A stretch of 64,000 nucleotides of DNA. Origin: Borrelia recurrentis A1. Its GTDB lineage: Bacteria > Spirochaetota > Spirochaetia > Borreliales > Borreliaceae. The notes below the pieces were generated by a model. The model searched no databases. It saw nothing but the letters and a program-made list of their open reading frames with translations, and was not told the origin of the DNA. Of the stretch, positions 37,501 to 45,987 are shown in pieces. Position numbers and translations under genes: made by a program. The DNA lies in contig NC_011244.1 of the NCBI RefSeq assembly GCF_000019705.1, positions 1 through 64,000 of the forward strand. Reading direction: 5' to 3'. Each line of letters opens with the position of its first letter. The stretch's first letter is position 1.

Positions 37501-38136
37501 ATGAAAAAAATTTTTTTAACGGGGTTTATTTTAGTATTATTGTTACACATAAATACAAAAAAGCTAGAAGCATATTCAATCGACAGAAATGGGAACTCCA
37601 TTATAGAAGTAGATTTAAGTCTAGGAATTCCCCTATTTTACAATGATCTATCAAACATTTTCTCTTCAAACTTGTATCCCGGTGGCCTTGGAGCAGCCAA
37701 ATATAAATACCACATATTAAACAACCTGTCTATAGGAGCAGAACTTAGATATATATTTAATTTTGACATCAATCACTCATTTAATTTATTAAACCCTGAT
37801 TCTGTAATAGGCAAAACACTTACCATAGTACCTATTACATTCCTAACAACTTACGTATTTGACATAGGTGAACTTTTTCAAATACCCATATTTTCAAACA
37901 TAGGACTTACTTTAAATTATTATGGAGACAAAAGTGATAGTATTTCAAATTTAAGAACATTCGATACAATGCCTGTAATATCTATTGGTTCTGGAATTTT
38001 CTGGAATTTTAATTACAAATGGGCTTTAGGAGTTACAACTTCATGGTGGGCAATGTTTGAATTTGGAAATTCAGCTAAAACTGCCCATTTTTTACTAATA
38101 TCACTCTCAATAATAGTAAATATGAATAAATTATAG
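37501..38136 (+). CDS. Predicted outer-membrane beta-barrel protein (BB0027 position)
   Basis: It encodes 211 aa with a signal peptide (MKKIFLTGFILVLLLHINTK, cleavage probably near KLEA). The mature part alternates hydrophobic and polar residues in short strands: LSIGAELRYIFNFDIN, IVPITFLTTYVFDIG, FSNIGLTLNYYGDKSD and WALGVTTSWWAMFEFGN. Both this and the closing strand FLLISLSIIVNM suit a small barrel. I recall the B31 ortholog being proposed as an outer membrane protein. It has its own promoter and TGGAGA RBS and is followed after 7 nt by a lipoprotein gene. Confidence 0.65.
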   Translation: MKKIFLTGFILVLLLHINTKKLEAYSIDRNGNSIIEVDLSLGIPLFYNDLSNIFSSNLYPGGLGAAKYKYHILNNLSIGAELRYIFNFDINHSFNLLNPDSVIGKTLTIVPITFLTTYVFDIGELFQIPIFSNIGLTLNYYGDKSDSISNLRTFDTMPVISIGSGIFWNFNYKWALGVTTSWWAMFEFGNSAKTAHFLLISLSIIVNMNKL

Positions 38137-38143
38137 GTAAATT

Positions 38144-39175
38144 ATGAATAAAAAAAACTTCAAAAAATTAATTATAATAATATTAACATTTTTAAACCTA
38201 GAATGCTCAAGTGAATCTATCTTTTCTCAACTTAGCAAATTACAAAAAATTAATAGTAACAATAACATTTTAGATAGCTCAAGTCCAAGTGGTATTTCAT
38301 TAATAAACAATACTCTTTATATTGCAGCCATGCATCTATTTAAAAAGGAAAACGGAAATATAACAAGAGTAAATTTTAGCAATTCTTATGAATTTGTGAT
38401 CGATCTCGTCAATGTGTCAGGAACAACATATTTGTTAGTACAAAATAAAAATGGACAATTAGAACTATATTCTTTTGAAAATAATAATTGGAAACTTCTA
38501 TTCCAAAAAAATGTAACTCCAATTAAATTTCTAAAATCTATAAGTATAAGCGAAATTACCGCAGCTTATATCCTGGCAATAGAAAACAATGGCAAACAAA
38601 TTATTCTAGATACAAATGGAAATAATCAAACTCCCAATTCTGCAACTCATAATGACAAGTTTTATCAAATTTCAAATAGCAATAAATCAATTACGGGAAG
38701 ATTTGCTAAAATTTGGAAATTAAATAGTAGCGAAGTTACAAAAGTTAATACAACAAATGAAATAATGGCAATAATAGACACAAATATTCGCGGTTCGCAA
38801 GAAACTTTAGTATTCACTGGAAGAAATACTGACTCAACAGACAATAAATTTGAAATATATTCAAATAAAGACAATTATAAATTTCCAATATTCAATCGTG
38901 ATAACATAGGAGAATTTATTGCATACTTTGCAAGAGAATTCCATGACATAATACTGATTGGAAGTAGTAATGGATTTGTAGAACTTATTAAAGATAAGGA
39001 TACTTTTATCTTACAACCACCCTCACAATCTGTATTGTCAGGTTCTTACAATGGCTCGCAATTAAGTAAAACCAGACTTAATGATATCATACCTATATCA
39101 AAAGAAATAATTTATATATTAACACAAGGAAAAGGACTATGGAAAATCGAAAATAAAAAGTTAATTAAAGAATAA
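38144..39175 (+). CDS. Lipoprotein, BamB-like component position (BB0028)
   Basis: It encodes 343 aa. The lipoprotein signal is KKLIIIILTFLNLEC with Cys near 22. The mature protein shows repeated beta segments of propeller type (GISLINNTLYIAAMHLF; GTTYLLVQNKNGQLELYSFE; EIIYILTQGKGLWKIENK). From memory, the B. burgdorferi ortholog BB0028 copurifies with BamA as a lipoprotein of the BAM complex. The sequence itself shows only a periplasm-facing lipoprotein with beta repeats. Its 3' end overlaps the convergent gene by 15 nt. Confidence 0.65.
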   Translation: MNKKNFKKLIIIILTFLNLECSSESIFSQLSKLQKINSNNNILDSSSPSGISLINNTLYIAAMHLFKKENGNITRVNFSNSYEFVIDLVNVSGTTYLLVQNKNGQLELYSFENNNWKLLFQKNVTPIKFLKSISISEITAAYILAIENNGKQIILDTNGNNQTPNSATHNDKFYQISNSNKSITGRFAKIWKLNSSEVTKVNTTNEIMAIIDTNIRGSQETLVFTGRNTDSTDNKFEIYSNKDNYKFPIFNRDNIGEFIAYFAREFHDIILIGSSNGFVELIKDKDTFILQPPSQSVLSGSYNGSQLSKTRLNDIIPISKEIIYILTQGKGLWKIENKKLIKE

Positions 39176-39592
39176 ACGATGAAAATTCATTGTAAAATTT
39201 GAATATTTAATTTTATTAGTTTCCTTATAAAAAGATTTTCTAATTTTAATATCTAAGTTAACATTTAATTTAGCTCTAAAGTGCAAATAACTTATATTGT
39301 TTCTATCAAAAATTTGACCCTCATCATTCATAACTTTAATTTGACAATCTAATAAGCTTTTAACAAATAATATATCTCTAGTAATCACCATACTATTTTT
39401 ATCAACTAATTCCAAAATAAAAGAATCAACATCACTTACAACTTTAACAAAAGTATTTTTGCATATCTTTAATTTTAGCTTCCTATTTGCAACCAAAATA
39501 AGTTCTACATTTCTACTTAACACAAAATTTTGCAAAAATTTTATTATTTCCAAATTACAAGAATCAGCATCAACAAAAATTTTATTTAACAA
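39161..39592 (-). CDS. YaiI/YqxD family protein (UPF0178)
   Basis: It encodes 143 aa. IFVDADSCNLEIIKFLQNF at the N-terminus, VELILVANRKLKLKI, VDSFILELVDKNSMVITRDI and VMNDEGQIFDRNNI follow the UPF0178 pattern (VDADxCPV..., DxVITxDxxLA, NPRGxxY). The family has a PIN/NYN-like fold and is suspected to act on RNA, but function is not established. It overlaps the signal-peptidase-like gene upstream by 11 nt and the convergent lipoprotein gene by 15 nt. Confidence 0.7.
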   Translation of the reverse strand: MLNKIFVDADSCNLEIIKFLQNFVLSRNVELILVANRKLKLKICKNTFVKVVSDVDSFILELVDKNSMVITRDILFVKSLLDCQIKVMNDEGQIFDRNNISYLHFRAKLNVNLDIKIRKSFYKETNKIKYSNFTMNFHRLFFN

Positions 39593-40217
39593 CCTTATAA
39601 CCCATTATTTTCAGCAATAAAAAAGATAAAATATCAGCCTGTCCCACAGGACCAAATACTCTAGAATCATTTAGTATTTCTAAATTTTCATTTAAAAGAA
39701 AAAATTCATTTTTTTTTAAAGAATAACATTTAATTACTTCATCAAAACCAAAGAAATCATTTAATTTATAACCTATCATCAAATTACCATTCAAATAATA
39801 AGAATTATTAACTTGTCTATATACTAAAACATCAAAACCCTTAACGTATACTAAATCTCCCCAAGTAGCAACTATTTTTGCAATCTTATAACTACCTATA
39901 TTGAAAATATTATTTAAAAAAAATAAATCTCTCAAAAATTTAAAAATAAAATTGTATCTTAAATTTGGATCTTCATAAATAACAATATCATTTAATGTTA
40001 ACGGAATAAAAAAAGTACGTATATGTTTTGAAACAAAAACTAAAGTATTGTTTTTTGTTATCAAAGAAAACATCTCATCACCTTGAAAAGTAAAAATTTG
40101 TAAAACAAATTTTGTAACAAAATAATTAGATAGCAAAAATAACAAAATAATTTTAAAAAAAATTTTTCTTCTTTGTTTTCTTAAAAGTCTCTGTTCAAAA
40201 GTTAAATAACCGGGCAT
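39582..40217 (-). CDS. Signal peptidase I paralog without catalytic Ser/Lys
   Basis: It encodes 211 aa with one N-terminal membrane helix (residues 19-40). The order of S26 boxes is kept: FQGDEMFSLITKNN (box B), NDIVIYEDP (box C), KIAKIVATWGDLVYVKG (box D) and NDSRVFGPVGQADI (box E). Box B lacks the nucleophile: SGSM reads GDEM, with Glu48 in the Ser position. Box D has Ala113 where the general-base Lys belongs. It is therefore probably inactive as a peptidase. It begins where the active lepB ends (40217/40218), so it may act as a partner of that enzyme. Confidence 0.75.
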   Translation of the reverse strand: MPGYLTFEQRLLRKQRRKIFFKIILLFLLSNYFVTKFVLQIFTFQGDEMFSLITKNNTLVFVSKHIRTFFIPLTLNDIVIYEDPNLRYNFIFKFLRDLFFLNNIFNIGSYKIAKIVATWGDLVYVKGFDVLVYRQVNNSYYLNGNLMIGYKLNDFFGFDEVIKCYSLKKNEFFLLNENLEILNDSRVFGPVGQADILSFLLLKIMGYKVVK

Positions 40218-41198
40218 TTAAATTAAACCTATTCTAGAGAAAGGAAAATACATAAAAAACGCTCTACCAAGAATTTTCTTTTTATCTATAACACCAAAAA
40301 ACCTTCCATCATAAGAATTGTCTCTATTATCCCCAACAGGTAACACATACCCATAAGGCACATATATTCCATAATCTCTCATTATTGCCTTCTCCATGTA
40401 ATAATCAACATATGGCATAAAAGCTACTAAATAACGATATTCAAGTCTTTCAATTTCAAATCTATCAATTTCTCTAAGATTAAAAAATGAAAAATCAGAT
40501 ACATTTTCTAAGTTAACATTTAATTGATTTAACGCAATAAACATAGCAAGATTATCATAAACCTTATAATCCACCTCTTCTACATTTTTCTTAACAGTAA
40601 AATTATATCCCAATGAAGACTTATAAATATCTTCTTCTATAAATTCTTCCTCACCTTCCCTCTTTACAAACACTAATCCATTCCTAAATCTTACAAGTTT
40701 ACCATCTGCAAATAATGCTCTTTTTACAAGAAATCTAACACTAGGATTTCCATCCTCATCCTTATCAAGATCGACAAAACTAAAAGTTAGCATATAAAGC
40801 AATCTATGCAAAATATCAAAAAAAAGCCCTTTTGATTTATATTCTACATTTTCAAAAATCACAATCTCTGATTCATCTGGTTCCTTTATTCCAACTATCT
40901 TACACAATCCCGGCAAAAGTTCAGGACCATAAGAAAACTTATCCACAAACAATAAATCTCCAATCTGCAAAGTATTTTCCATCGAACCTGATGGAATTCT
41001 ATACGCCTGTAAAAAATATTGATTTATTCCTAAAACAAAAATCGAAGCACCTAAAAGCTCAAGCAAAAAGTTAAGCATAAAACCTCGTTTTTTAGCTCTC
41101 AATTTATAAAAATATTTTTTTTGTTTTCTATAAGTTAGATATCTCTCAACAATTCTCACTAAAAAGTTAGCAAAATTATCCAATTTTTCTAAAAACAT
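40218..41198 (-). CDS. lepB: Signal peptidase I
   Basis: It encodes 326 aa. A membrane helix (about 42-65) leads into YRIPSGSMENTLQIGD with the nucleophile Ser72. The general-base Lys159 is in VRFLVKRAL, and GDNRDNSYDGRFFGVI is the box E motif. It cleaves signal peptides on the outer face of the inner membrane. At 326 aa it is longer than Gram-positive SipS, with an insertion between boxes C and D. The RBS GAGGA lies 7 nt before the ATG. The inactive paralog follows immediately. Confidence 0.9.
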   Translation of the reverse strand: MFLEKLDNFANFLVRIVERYLTYRKQKKYFYKLRAKKRGFMLNFLLELLGASIFVLGINQYFLQAYRIPSGSMENTLQIGDLLFVDKFSYGPELLPGLCKIVGIKEPDESEIVIFENVEYKSKGLFFDILHRLLYMLTFSFVDLDKDEDGNPSVRFLVKRALFADGKLVRFRNGLVFVKREGEEEFIEEDIYKSSLGYNFTVKKNVEEVDYKVYDNLAMFIALNQLNVNLENVSDFSFFNLREIDRFEIERLEYRYLVAFMPYVDYYMEKAIMRDYGIYVPYGYVLPVGDNRDNSYDGRFFGVIDKKKILGRAFFMYFPFSRIGLI

Positions 41199-41316
41199 AA
41201 ATTTGTCCTCAAACCTAAATTATACATAAAATCAAAAATTATCAATATAGCCAATAACATCTTATATTTAAATAATTAAAGAAAACAAAATCTAAAATTC
41301 AATACAAATTATCATG

Positions 41317-41359
41317 TACTATATTTCTTCACAATTAATACACGCAAAGAAATATAGTA
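41317..41359. promoter_or_regulatory. 13-bp perfect inverted repeat upstream of the PEGA/FGE-like gene
   Basis: tactatatttctt (41317-41329), 17-nt spacer, aagaaatatagta (41347-41359). It sits between divergent lepB and the gene at 41400, just upstream of the -35 box. An operator or a transcript hairpin on the lepB side is possible. Confidence 0.5.
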
Positions 41360-41362
41360 ATA

Positions 41363-41391
41363 TTGAATTTCTTTTAATACTTTTCTATAAT
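41363..41391 (+). promoter_or_regulatory. Sigma-70-type promoter next to the start codon at 41400
   Basis: TTGAAT (41363-41368), a 17-nt spacer, TATAAT (41386-41391). Transcription would begin at about 41398, two bases before the ATG, so the mRNA would have essentially no leader. Confidence 0.5.
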
Positions 41392-41399
41392 CACTATGT

Positions 41400-42872
41400 A
41401 TGCTCAAAGAGAATGATAGTCTTAATGTCACTAAAGAACAACCACTCACAGTAGAACTAAAACCAATATTGGGAATAACTCCAAAAGTTTATGTTTTCTT
41501 TACAATGATTATCCTTCCTATAATATTATTACTTGGTTTCATCATAAATGCTAAATTAAATAATCCTGGAGTATATTTAAAAATAAAAACCAATATTAAA
41601 AATTCATATGTTTACATAGATGAAAAATATATTGGCAAAACTCCTCTAAACAAATACGTAAACTTTAATAAAGGAACTTTAAAAATTAAAAGATTTGGAT
41701 TTGAAACTTACGAAACAAAAATTGATATCAAAAATAAATTTTTTGCAAATTATAAGCTAAATGTTAATTTAAAACTAATAGCTCCTGAAAAGATCATTGC
41801 AAAAAGGCAAAAAGAACTCTCAGTTATGACAAAAATTAAAAATGCTGATGATAACATAAAATTAATTCCAGTATTTTCACTAATTATGAATGATTTACAA
41901 AATAACTCAGAATATATCAAAAAATTTTTTCAAACCTCCATTCCACATATACATTCTAATATAATGTTTCAAGACTTTATATCGGCATACAAAACCATAT
42001 ACTCAATCAATGATAATAACAATAAAGAAATATGGACATCTTTAAAACAAAATTTTAATCTAGAAGATAGGGCTATTATTTGGTTTTTTGAAAATTTAGA
42101 CCCAGAACAACAAAAACAAGTATTTCACGAAGAATGGTTTAAAACATTTATAGAAAAATTAAAAAATGAAAATAAAATATTAAGTTTTGAAAATCAAAAT
42201 ATAAATTTATCTCTAAATAACTTCAAAAAAATAATATCTCAAAACATTGATAGCATCAAAAATTATAAATTACATTCACAAGATTTAATATTAAAGACTA
42301 CATATAAATTAAAAGAATTCCTAATCCAGAACAAAAATATTACTAAAGCTGAATATCAAAATTTTTTAGACAAAAATCCTAAATGGGCATTAAATAATAA
42401 AAATAACCTTATAAAAGAAGAACTTGTAGATGAAAGTTATCTTAAAACTTTCAATCAAATGCCTTCAAATGAAGATATCACACACATATCTTACTACGCA
42501 GCAATAGAATATGCTAAATGGTACTCTTCAACCTTACCTAAAGGATTTAAAGCAAGACTTCCTATATCTCAAGAATGGGAATTATATCAAAAAGAAGTCC
42601 CACAATCTATAGACAATTTAAATATAAATGAAGTATCTAAAAAAATTGGATTTTGGAATTTGATGCAAAACTCAAGCTTTAATGAAGTTATATTATTCCA
42701 AAACAAAAATGACATATATTCTGAAAACCATAATTTCAATTCACTAATCACAGAGCTTAGAACTTACACTTATACTAATAATTCAACGCTTAAACCTTTA
42801 ACACAAGCTTCTTTTTTAAAATATTGGTGTTCTCCTAACATTGGATTTAGGCTGGTTATTGAAAAGGAATAA
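41400..42872 (+). CDS. Membrane-anchored protein with PEGA and FGE-sulfatase-like domains (BB0032 position)
   Basis: It encodes 490 aa. One membrane helix (about residues 32-52) precedes a PEGA-type beta repeat: SYVYIDEKYIGKTPLNKYVN, then LKIKRFGFETYE. A long charged helical part spans 130-320. The C-terminal 170 residues follow the formylglycine-generating-enzyme/sulfatase-modifying pattern: ITKAEYQNFLDKNPKWALNN, HISYYAAIEYAKWYSS, ARLPISQEWELYQ and ending YWCSPNIGFRLVIEKE. The catalytic cysteines of true FGE are not evident, so a binding role is more likely. It shares a unit with smpB (2-nt gap). Confidence 0.65.
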   Translation: MLKENDSLNVTKEQPLTVELKPILGITPKVYVFFTMIILPIILLLGFIINAKLNNPGVYLKIKTNIKNSYVYIDEKYIGKTPLNKYVNFNKGTLKIKRFGFETYETKIDIKNKFFANYKLNVNLKLIAPEKIIAKRQKELSVMTKIKNADDNIKLIPVFSLIMNDLQNNSEYIKKFFQTSIPHIHSNIMFQDFISAYKTIYSINDNNNKEIWTSLKQNFNLEDRAIIWFFENLDPEQQKQVFHEEWFKTFIEKLKNENKILSFENQNINLSLNNFKKIISQNIDSIKNYKLHSQDLILKTTYKLKEFLIQNKNITKAEYQNFLDKNPKWALNNKNNLIKEELVDESYLKTFNQMPSNEDITHISYYAAIEYAKWYSSTLPKGFKARLPISQEWELYQKEVPQSIDNLNINEVSKKIGFWNLMQNSSFNEVILFQNKNDIYSENHNFNSLITELRTYTYTNNSTLKPLTQASFLKYWCSPNIGFRLVIEKE

Positions 42873-42874
42873 AT

Positions 42875-43324
42875 ATGAGCTCAATACTGCTTGAAAACAA
42901 AAAAGCAAGATTTAATTACTTTATTGAAGACAGACTAAGTTGTGGTATTGTTTTAAAAGGAACTGAAGTAAAATCTATTAAATTAAAAAAATTTACATTC
43001 AATGACAGCTTTGCTAATATAAAAAAAGATGAGATATGGCTTGAAAATTTACATATAGCAAAATACAAAGAAGGTAATATCTTTAATCATGAAGAAACAA
43101 GACGTAGAAAATTACTTATAACAAAGAAAGAAATACAAAAATTAAAAAAATTCAAAGAAAAAGAAGGATACACATTGGTTCCTATATCGATATATCTCAA
43201 AAATTCGTTAATAAAGGTCGAACTTGGAATATGTAAAGGAAAAAAACTGTTTGACAAAAGAGAAATTTTAAAACAAAAAAGTATCAAAAAAGATCTCAGT
43301 CGTGAAATCAAACAATATAAATAA
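42875..43324 (+). CDS. smpB: SsrA-binding protein
   Basis: It encodes 149 aa. NKKARFNYFIEDRLSCGIVL then KGTEVKSIKLKKF, FANIKKDEIWLENLHIAKY and ETRRRKLLITKKEIQKL are SmpB hallmarks, with a basic C-terminal tail (KQKSIKKDLSREIKQYK). It loads tmRNA into stalled ribosomes; the partner RNA is encoded in this window at 58514-58873. Its ATG follows the preceding stop by 2 nt. Confidence 0.93.
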   Translation: MSSILLENKKARFNYFIEDRLSCGIVLKGTEVKSIKLKKFTFNDSFANIKKDEIWLENLHIAKYKEGNIFNHEETRRRKLLITKKEIQKLKKFKEKEGYTLVPISIYLKNSLIKVELGICKGKKLFDKREILKQKSIKKDLSREIKQYK

Positions 43325-43420
43325 AGAAAACAAAAATCATAAACGCAATAGTTATATTAAAAACACAACATAAACAATTTAAAAGATAACTTAAATAAAT
43401 ACTCATAATATAAACAAAGA

Positions 43421-43450
43421 GTAGTTACAATTACTAATTATTATAACTAC
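43421..43450. terminator. Possible hairpin between convergent smpB and P13-family genes
   Basis: gtagtta (43421-43427) and taactac (43444-43450) with a 16-nt loop. There is no clear T-run, so it is a weak candidate for a shared terminator of the convergent pair. Confidence 0.3.
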
Positions 43451-43480
43451 ACTCAATGAGTTTAATATAAATTTTTACAA

Positions 43481-44020
43481 TTAATATTTCTTAGTAAAAG
43501 AAAGTTCAAAGATAACTCTAGAATTTTCATCAAAGCTTAAATCAACTTCAGGATGAAAACTTCCTAATGCAATGCCTAAATTTTGTCTAAGTTTTTTGTT
43601 ATAGCTAGCCGCATGTGTAAAGGGAAGTACAACTTCAACAATTCGTGTTACAAACATAGTTATTCCTCCTAATGTCATTAGAGATAAACCAATTACTGGG
43701 ACTTCAACTGACTTAGAATTCAAAGTAGAATATACACCATAACCTAACAAACCCAAACTTAAAGCGTCAAAACCTAAAATCAATAATCCACCTGTAATGT
43801 CACCTTGAACTAAAGAACCTATTCCAAAACCTACAAATAAATTCAATAAAAAAGGAATTAAAGCATTTTGTTTATAACTCTCATAAAGTAATAACTTCTC
43901 CAAATTACCGCTACCATTAATGCTGTTACTCCCAATATCCGTCTTCATTTCATCATAACTTTGAGCAAAACTTTCAAAAATACAAAATAAAAATAAAACT
44001 AAAATTAATACTCTCTTCAT
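43481..44020 (-). CDS. P13-family outer-surface/channel-like protein (BB0034 position)
   Basis: It encodes 179 aa. The signal peptide is MKRVLILVLFLFCIFESFA, cleaved before QSYDEM. The rest holds closely spaced hydrophobic helices (LIPFLLNLFVGFGIGSLVQG; DITGGLLILGFDALSLGLLG; PVIGLSLMTLGGITMFVTRI), then VVLPFTHAASYNKKLRQNLG, the layout of Borrelia P13 and its paralogs. P13 itself forms channels in the outer membrane; for this paralog that is inference. ATG 44020 is preferred over the longer frame because GGGGG lies 6 nt upstream and the leader starts there. Confidence 0.75.
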   Translation of the reverse strand: MKRVLILVLFLFCIFESFAQSYDEMKTDIGSNSINGSGNLEKLLLYESYKQNALIPFLLNLFVGFGIGSLVQGDITGGLLILGFDALSLGLLGYGVYSTLNSKSVEVPVIGLSLMTLGGITMFVTRIVEVVLPFTHAASYNKKLRQNLGIALGSFHPEVDLSFDENSRVIFELSFTKKY

Positions 44021-44103
44021 AAAATACCCCCAAAATAAACAGCCTAGTGTTTGCATTATATACATATTAAAAGAATTGTTCAATAATTTATTTCATCTTC
44101 AAT

Positions 44104-45987
44104 TTATTTAAATTTAACTTTTTTAATAATATTATTTGAAATTCTCTTACCTACAGAAATTCGCGATTTAATCATAAAATTATTAATATCAATCATTTTA
44201 ACAACATCTCTACTAGTAGAAAACGCCACAAATTGTGCATTAAAAGTAAAATCTATAAATTCATCATCTTTATTTAAAAAATAATAAACTTTATCAGTTA
44301 AAAACTTATCTATCCTAAATCTTTTAACATAATAAAAATTATCGACTTTATTAAGATAAATTATAGAAAATACCTGCTCCTTAGAATTATTTATATCATA
44401 AACTAAAACACTAACATTATTCTTTTCAATAAAGGTCTTATCTTCAATATTTTTTAAAATATAAGAATCCTTTTTAAAGATTAATATCTTATCATAATAA
44501 CTAGCATTTCCAATAAATTCACCATCAATAAGACTGGTTCCAACAAACCCTGCTTTTAAACTCACATAAATTTTCATATTCTTAGTAGCAATTTCTCTAG
44601 CATTTTTGGATTCAATAAGAGATATCTCTGTCTTTCTATGATACATTTTTGAATATTTAGCAAGAAGTTTATCAATAAAATTTATTGCATAATTTTTAAT
44701 TGATTTAATATTACTTTCTACACTTTTTAATTCTTTACTTAAAATTTGAATATCTTTATTATTTTTATCAATATCAAACATACTTATTTTCCTAATAGGA
44801 ATTTTAAGCAAGTTTTCAATATCATCTAAAACAATTTTTCTAGAAAACCTATCTCCATACTTAACAATTTCACTCATTACAATATCAACAACATCGGATT
44901 CTTTAGAAATAGTTTCAAGAATTTTATAGATCTTATGTTCAATAAATATTTGCTCTAAGGTCTTAGAAAAAATTTTTTCAAGTATCTTACTTCTCTCAAG
45001 TTCAAGCTCCATCTTTAAAACTTTTTGTAAATGCTCAGCATGAAACTTGATAATATCTGTAACAGTATAAATAACAGGATATCTATCACTCAATAAAAGC
45101 AAATTAACAGAAATAGAAACTTGACAATTTGTATAATGATACAGTTTTTCAATAATTTCATTGGCATATACCCCCCTTGGAAGGGTCAATTCAATCTCTA
45201 CATTTTCTGTAGTAAAATCATTAATACTCGAAACTTTAATATAGTTTTTACGAATAGCCCTCTCAATTGAAGCTATTAAACTTTCTGTAGTTTCTCCAAA
45301 AGGTAATTCTTTTATCAAAATAGCCTTATTATCATCTGTAGTTTCAATTTTTGCACGAACCAAAACCTTTCCATTGCCATCAGCATACTCATTAACATCA
45401 ACTATTCCACCTGTTGGGAAATCAGGATAAAGCTTATAAGCTTCACCAAGCAACTCACTCTTAACAGCTCTTAAAATTTCATTAAAGTTATGAGGAAGAA
45501 TTTTAGCAGCCATACCAACAGCAATTCCTTCACTTCCCTGAATAAGTATTACAGGAATTTTAGCAGGAAAAATCAAAGGCTCAGCATTACGACCATCATA
45601 AGAAGGCTCATAAGTCGTTATTTCCTTACTATAGAGCACTTCAAACGCTAAAGGAGTTAATCGACATTCAATATAACGAGATGCAGAAGCAGGATCACCC
45701 GTTAAAAGATTACCAAAATTTCCTTGCTTTTCAATAAATAAATCTTTATTTGCCATATTAACAAGAGCTTCATAAATTGAAGTATCTCCATGAGGATGAT
45801 ATTTCATTGTATTTCCAACAACATTTGCAACTTTATGAAAATTACCATCATTCATTTCAAAAAGAGAATGTATTATTCGTCTCTGCACCGGTTTAAAGCC
45901 ATCAATAACACTAGCAATTGCACGATCTTTAATAACATAAGATGAATACTGTAAAAAATTATCTCTAAGTAATGTTTTAATGTTCAT
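44104..45987 (-). CDS. parC: DNA topoisomerase IV subunit A
   Basis: It encodes 627 aa. The start NFLQYSSYVIKDRAIASVID leads to the catalytic Tyr105 in SASRYIECRLTPLA. YHPHGDTSIYEALVNMA and LIQGSEGIAVGMAAKILPHN are typical GyrA/ParC breakage-domain motifs. The protein is shorter than E. coli ParC (about 750 aa), and the C-terminal beta-pinwheel region is reduced. It decatenates replicated DNA with ParE. The start overlaps the parE stop by one base (TAATG), giving a coupled pair. Confidence 0.92.
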   Translation of the reverse strand: MNIKTLLRDNFLQYSSYVIKDRAIASVIDGFKPVQRRIIHSLFEMNDGNFHKVANVVGNTMKYHPHGDTSIYEALVNMANKDLFIEKQGNFGNLLTGDPASASRYIECRLTPLAFEVLYSKEITTYEPSYDGRNAEPLIFPAKIPVILIQGSEGIAVGMAAKILPHNFNEILRAVKSELLGEAYKLYPDFPTGGIVDVNEYADGNGKVLVRAKIETTDDNKAILIKELPFGETTESLIASIERAIRKNYIKVSSINDFTTENVEIELTLPRGVYANEIIEKLYHYTNCQVSISVNLLLLSDRYPVIYTVTDIIKFHAEHLQKVLKMELELERSKILEKIFSKTLEQIFIEHKIYKILETISKESDVVDIVMSEIVKYGDRFSRKIVLDDIENLLKIPIRKISMFDIDKNNKDIQILSKELKSVESNIKSIKNYAINFIDKLLAKYSKMYHRKTEISLIESKNAREIATKNMKIYVSLKAGFVGTSLIDGEFIGNASYYDKILIFKKDSYILKNIEDKTFIEKNNVSVLVYDINNSKEQVFSIIYLNKVDNFYYVKRFRIDKFLTDKVYYFLNKDDEFIDFTFNAQFVAFSTSRDVVKMIDINNFMIKSRISVGKRISNNIIKKVKFK

